This document shows, piece by piece, positions 6,622 through 8,817 of a stretch of 8,817 nt of DNA. Under the pieces are notes generated by a model. That model searched no databases. It was not told the origin of the DNA and saw only the letters and a program-made list of their open reading frames with translations. Source of the stretch: Hydrogenophaga sp. (lineage in GTDB: Bacteria > Pseudomonadota > Gammaproteobacteria > Burkholderiales > Burkholderiaceae_C); NCBI GenBank assembly GCA_025458415.1, contig JALOSN010000205.1:1-8817 (forward strand), in the 5' to 3' direction. The number at the start of each line of letters is the position of its first letter. Position 1 is the first letter of the stretch. The translations under genes and the position numbers were made by a program.

Positions 6622-6656
6622 GAAAAACAAAAAGCCGCCAGGGTCACCGGGCGGCT
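6622..6656 (-). terminator. Rho-independent terminator of bcp
   Basis: Read on the minus strand, AGCCGCC pairs with GGCGGCT (plus-strand positions 6650-6656 and 6633-6639) around a 10-base loop. It is followed by TTTTTGTTTTTC, an excellent U-tract. It lies about 140 bp after the bcp stop codon and only 32 bp before the start of the PhoH-type gene, so it sits in or directly before that gene's leader. Confidence 0.9.
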
Positions 6657-6706
6657 CTCGGGGTGGCAGAGTGGATCGAAGCGGGGGGAGCCGGCTGGCG
6701 TCCTCG

Positions 6707-6747
6707 GGTCATGAACCCATTATGCATGACTCCCATGACGCCATGAC
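6707..6747. repeat. Cluster of CATGA(C) repeats between bcp and the PhoH-type gene
   Basis: CATGA occurs at 6710-6714 and CATGAC at 6725-6730, 6734-6739 and 6742-6747. The first copy lies in a 13-bp near-palindrome, GGGTCATGAACCC (6707-6719). A -10-like CATAAT on the minus strand (plus positions 6719-6724) sits inside the cluster, but no good -35 box accompanies it. The cluster may be a regulatory region for the PhoH-type gene, or chance; no function can be assigned. Confidence 0.25.
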
Positions 6748-6797
6748 GGTCCGACAGGGAGCCCGACCGGCCGTGCTCCCAGGTCTTCTGGGCAGCC

Positions 6798-7274
6798 TCA
6801 GGCGGCCTTCTTGAGGGCCTTGACAGCCTTGAGCACCTCTTCCACATGGCCCGGCACCTTCAGTCCGCGCCATTCCTGCTTGAGCACGCCGTCAGCACCG
6901 ATCAGGAAGGTGCTGCGCTCGATGCCCTTGACCTTCTTGCCATACATGATCTTGTTCTTGACCACGCCGAACATGTGGCACATCTTCTCTTCGGTGTCGG
7001 CGATGAGCTCGAAAGGCAATTCCAGCTTCAGCTTGAAATCGTCATGCGATTTCATGTTGTCGCGGGAGACGCCGAAGACCTGGGCGCCAGCCTTGACAAA
7101 ATCTTTGTACTTGTCACGGAACTGCATGGCCTCGGTGGTGCAGCCGGGGGTGTTGTCCTTGGGGTAGAAGTACAGGACCACGGTCTGGCCGAGGTGGGTC
7201 TGGTGACTGACCTTGATGCCGCCGGTGGCCTGGGCTTCGAATTCGGGGATGGGTTTGTTGACAACGACTGCCAT
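6798..7274 (-). CDS. bcp: Thiol peroxidase, Bcp/PrxQ-type peroxiredoxin
   Basis: This protein reduces hydrogen peroxide and organic hydroperoxides using reducing power from thioredoxin or a similar donor, in the cytoplasm. The 158-residue product has the AhpC/TSA thioredoxin-like fold: VVLYFYPKDNTPGCTTEAMQF with peroxidatic Cys45 in PGCTTE, GVSRDNMKSHDDF (68-80), the ADTEEKMCHMFGVV segment and RSTFLIGADG. Where the E. coli protein has a resolving cysteine at position 50 there is Met, and the alternative position in the SHDDF helix is Lys, so the only other cysteine is Cys99. The enzyme is therefore either of 1-Cys type or uses Cys99. The ATG at 7274 gives the standard N-terminus; the best Shine-Dalgarno is a distant AGGGG. 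It is followed by a strong terminator, and the 184-bp gap behind it suggests its own promoter, though only a TAAAAT -10-like box without a -35 partner (plus 7456-7461) is visible. Confidence 0.95.
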   Translation of the reverse strand: MAVVVNKPIPEFEAQATGGIKVSHQTHLGQTVVLYFYPKDNTPGCTTEAMQFRDKYKDFVKAGAQVFGVSRDNMKSHDDFKLKLELPFELIADTEEKMCHMFGVVKNKIMYGKKVKGIERSTFLIGADGVLKQEWRGLKVPGHVEEVLKAVKALKKAA

Positions 7275-7422
7275 GCTGCGAGGACCCCTGACGTGAGTTG
7301 GTGGAGATTCGTTGGCTTCCCGGGCACACTGGACCCGTCCGGCAGCACGCTGAACGCAGACCCGAATCTTGGCTTCGCTGTTGCGGCTCTGCAGTCCGGC
7401 CCGAAGCCACCGGCACTGTTTT

Positions 7423-7439
7423 CCCTGCTGGAGGCAGGG
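7423..7439. repeat. Short inverted repeat between bcp and the Mth938-like gene
   Basis: CCCTGC (7423-7428) and GCAGGG (7434-7439) enclose TGGAG. The flanking TTTTC and GGAAA could lengthen the stem after a small bulge. No T-run follows on either strand, so it is not an intrinsic terminator; it would lie in the 5' leader of bcp if transcription begins near 7450. Confidence 0.25.
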
Positions 7440-7458
7440 CAGGAAACAAACCGGTATT

Positions 7459-7869
7459 TTACCCCGAACCGGGATCGGGGTGGGCGCCGTCCTTGCCCAG
7501 GAGCAGGGCTGCGATGACGCGCCGGCCCTCGCCGGCCAGAATGTTGTAGGTCCGGCAGGCCGCCCGTGTGTCCATGGTTTCGACGCCGATCCGGCGGGAC
7601 GTCAAGCCGCTGAGCAATGCAGCTGGTACGAACTGGAGACGGGAACCGCTGCCGAATACCACCAGTTCCGGGTCGGCCGTGTCGCCCATGGGCAAGCGGG
7701 CGAAGTGCTCAGCGGTCAGGTCTTCGAGGCGTTCACAGGCCCACGGCTCAATACGTCCGGTCGAGGAAACCACCACGCTGCCCTCATAGCGCTGGCCGTT
7801 GACGGCGATCCAGCCCTCTCCGTAGGCGGTGATGGCCAGTGTGTCGTGCCGGTCGGCGTGCAGTTTCAT
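7459..7869 (-). CDS. Mth938-like domain protein (DUF498)
   Basis: This is a 136-residue single-domain protein of the Mth938/DUF498 family, related to the mitochondrial complex I assembly factor NDUFAF3. The signature is clear: ELVVFGSGSRLQF, then RRIGVETMDTRAACRTYNILAGEGRRVIAALL near the C-terminus. No catalytic residues are assigned for the family, and no membrane segment or signal peptide is visible, so the function is unknown. The open frame extends upstream to 8220, but I chose the ATG at 7869 because MKLHADR matches the usual N-terminus and the upstream part would overlap the divergent aminotransferase gene. The ribosome binding site is weak. The gene is divergent from the alaA-type gene across 171 bp; I believe this neighbourhood is common in Burkholderiales, where homoserine dehydrogenase and threonine synthase genes often follow. 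Confidence 0.88.
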   Translation of the reverse strand: MKLHADRHDTLAITAYGEGWIAVNGQRYEGSVVVSSTGRIEPWACERLEDLTAEHFARLPMGDTADPELVVFGSGSRLQFVPAALLSGLTSRRIGVETMDTRAACRTYNILAGEGRRVIAALLLGKDGAHPDPGSG

Positions 7870-8040
7870 GGTGGCCAGGATGGTGTGAAAAGGCGGACGT
7901 TGTGCCGGGAACGTAGGCGAACTGTGGTCAAATTGCGGGTTTTCCCCGGATGCCCGGTACGCGTCTGACAGGATGACTATAGCGTGGCATTGGACTTGGC
8001 GTCCGGGGTTCCATCCATTGAGCCCCGATCGGGAGGGATC

Positions 8041-8817
8041 TTGAAGACTGTCCAGAAATCCGCCAAGCTGGCCAACGTCTGCTATGACATTCGTGGTCCG
8101 ATCATGGACGCGGCGCGGCAGATGGAGGAAGAGGGCCACAAGATCATCAAGCTCAACATCGGCAACCTGGCGGTGTTCGGCCCAGAAACAGGGCGTCGCG
8201 GGTGTAACCCTCGATGACATCTACCTGGGTAATGGAGCCAGCGAACTGATCGTGATGGCGACCAACGCCTTGCTCGACAACGGGGACGAGTTGCTGCTGC
8301 CCTCGCCGGACTACCCTCTATGGACCGCAGCGGTCAGCTTGTCCGGCGGCACCCCGGTGCACTACATGTGTGACGAGTCCAGGGGCTGGCTGCCTGACCT
8401 TGACGATATCCGCCGCAAAATCACGCCGGCCACCAAGGGCATTGTGGTCATCAACCCCAACAACCCGACCGGTGCACTGTATCCCGATGAGCTTCTGCGC
8501 CAGATCGTGGCGATTGCGCGCGAGCACGGGCTGGTGATCTTCGCCGACGAGGTCTATGACAAGGTACTCTACGATGGCAGTCATCACACCGCCATTGCCA
8601 GTCTGTCGGACGATGTCCTGACGCTGACCTTCAACTCGCTCTCGAAGAGCTACCGCTCCTGTGGTTACCGGGCGGGTTGGCTGGTGGTGTCGGGCGACAA
8701 GAAGCCGGCGCGTGACTACATCGAGGGTTTGAATATGCTCTCGAACATGCGCCTGTGCGCCAACGTGCCGGGTCAATGGGCGATCCAGACGGCACTCGGC
8801 GGCTACCAGAGCATCAA
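8041..8817 (+). pseudogene. alaA: AlaA-type PLP-dependent aminotransferase, disrupted by an internal deletion and frameshift; 3' end outside the window
   Basis: The intact enzyme is a class I aminotransferase that makes alanine from pyruvate and glutamate. The start is a TTG at 8041, four bases after GGAGG (8032-8036); it gives MKTVQKSAKLANVCYDIRGP, the same length as the E. coli N-terminus. This frame runs to GNLAVFG (8179-8181), then reads out of frame to a stop at 8215-8217. The protein resumes one frame over at QKQGVAGVTLDDIYLGNGASE (from 8183) and stays open to the window end. Relatives have about 38 residues here (FDAPEE...SARKAxM), so about 113 nt are missing. The lost part includes conserved residues of the N-terminal arm and substrate-side region. 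The remaining part is conserved: INPNNPTG, FADEVYD and the PLP lysine in SLSKSYR (Lys codon 8645-8647). No strong promoter is visible in the 171 bp upstream; a TATAGC at 7978-7983 is the best -10-like box. If the deletion is real, no active enzyme is made. Confidence 0.9.

Noticed and set aside
7423..7439. Inverted repeat considered as a terminator for the Mth938-like gene
   Set aside because: There is no T-run after the stem on either strand.
7870..8220. N-terminal extension of the Mth938-like gene
   Set aside because: It would run through the divergent intergenic region and the start of the alaA-type gene, and the family start MKLH is at 7869.
1..8817. Defence system, prophage, CRISPR array or toxin-antitoxin pair
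   Set aside because: All confident genes are core or common housekeeping types; no spaced direct repeats, integrase, transposase or small paired toxin-antitoxin frames were seen.

Overview
The window is a GC-rich stretch (my impression is mid-60s percent, not counted) of a bacterial chromosome, most likely from a betaproteobacterium of the order Burkholderiales. The order rpsF-priB-rpsR-rplI followed by dnaB, the presence of PriB, the DnaB wording (HSIEAESS, then NASKPADVVTVFEHLQ), and the run PhoH-type ATPase, Bcp peroxiredoxin, Mth938-like protein and AlaA-type aminotransferase all point that way. No tRNA, rRNA, CRISPR array, insertion sequence, phage gene or toxin-antitoxin pair was seen.

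Layout. Positions 1-392 hold the 3' end of an unrecognised + strand gene. Positions 401-1587 (minus) hold a two-gene split chromate transporter, with the genes overlapping by 4 bp. A compact divergent region (1588-1793) carries a 15-bp palindrome, a near-consensus sigma70 promoter and a structured leader for the ribosomal operon. Positions 1794-3242 (+) are rpsF-priB-rpsR-rplI, closed by a strong intrinsic terminator (3283-3327). After a 213-bp gap with DnaA-box-like sequences comes dnaB (3456-4816, +), which is broken near its 5' end. Facing it on the minus strand are a PIN-PhoH ATPase (4863-6590), the peroxiredoxin Bcp (6798-7274, with its own terminator at 6622-6656) and an Mth938-like protein (7459-7869). 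Divergent from the last is an alaA-type aminotransferase (8041 to the window end, +), which is also broken.

How the genes relate. The central block is core information processing: two small-subunit proteins that bind each other (S6 and S18), a large-subunit protein (L9), a replication-restart protein (PriB), and the replicative helicase that restart proteins help to load. The right half is housekeeping: RNA- or stress-related ATPase, peroxide detoxification and alanine synthesis. The chromate transporter pair is the most accessory-like content.

No new multi-gene system was found. The most unusual feature is that two highly conserved genes, dnaB and alaA, each lack an internal block of conserved codons (about 70 and 113 nt net, estimated from remembered family alignments) and change frame exactly at the gap, while every other gene looks intact. 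Because dnaB is normally essential, an assembly or sequencing fault is the first explanation to exclude. The most interesting regulatory signal is the rpsF leader hairpin, whose sequence resembles the 16S rRNA region bound by S6:S18.
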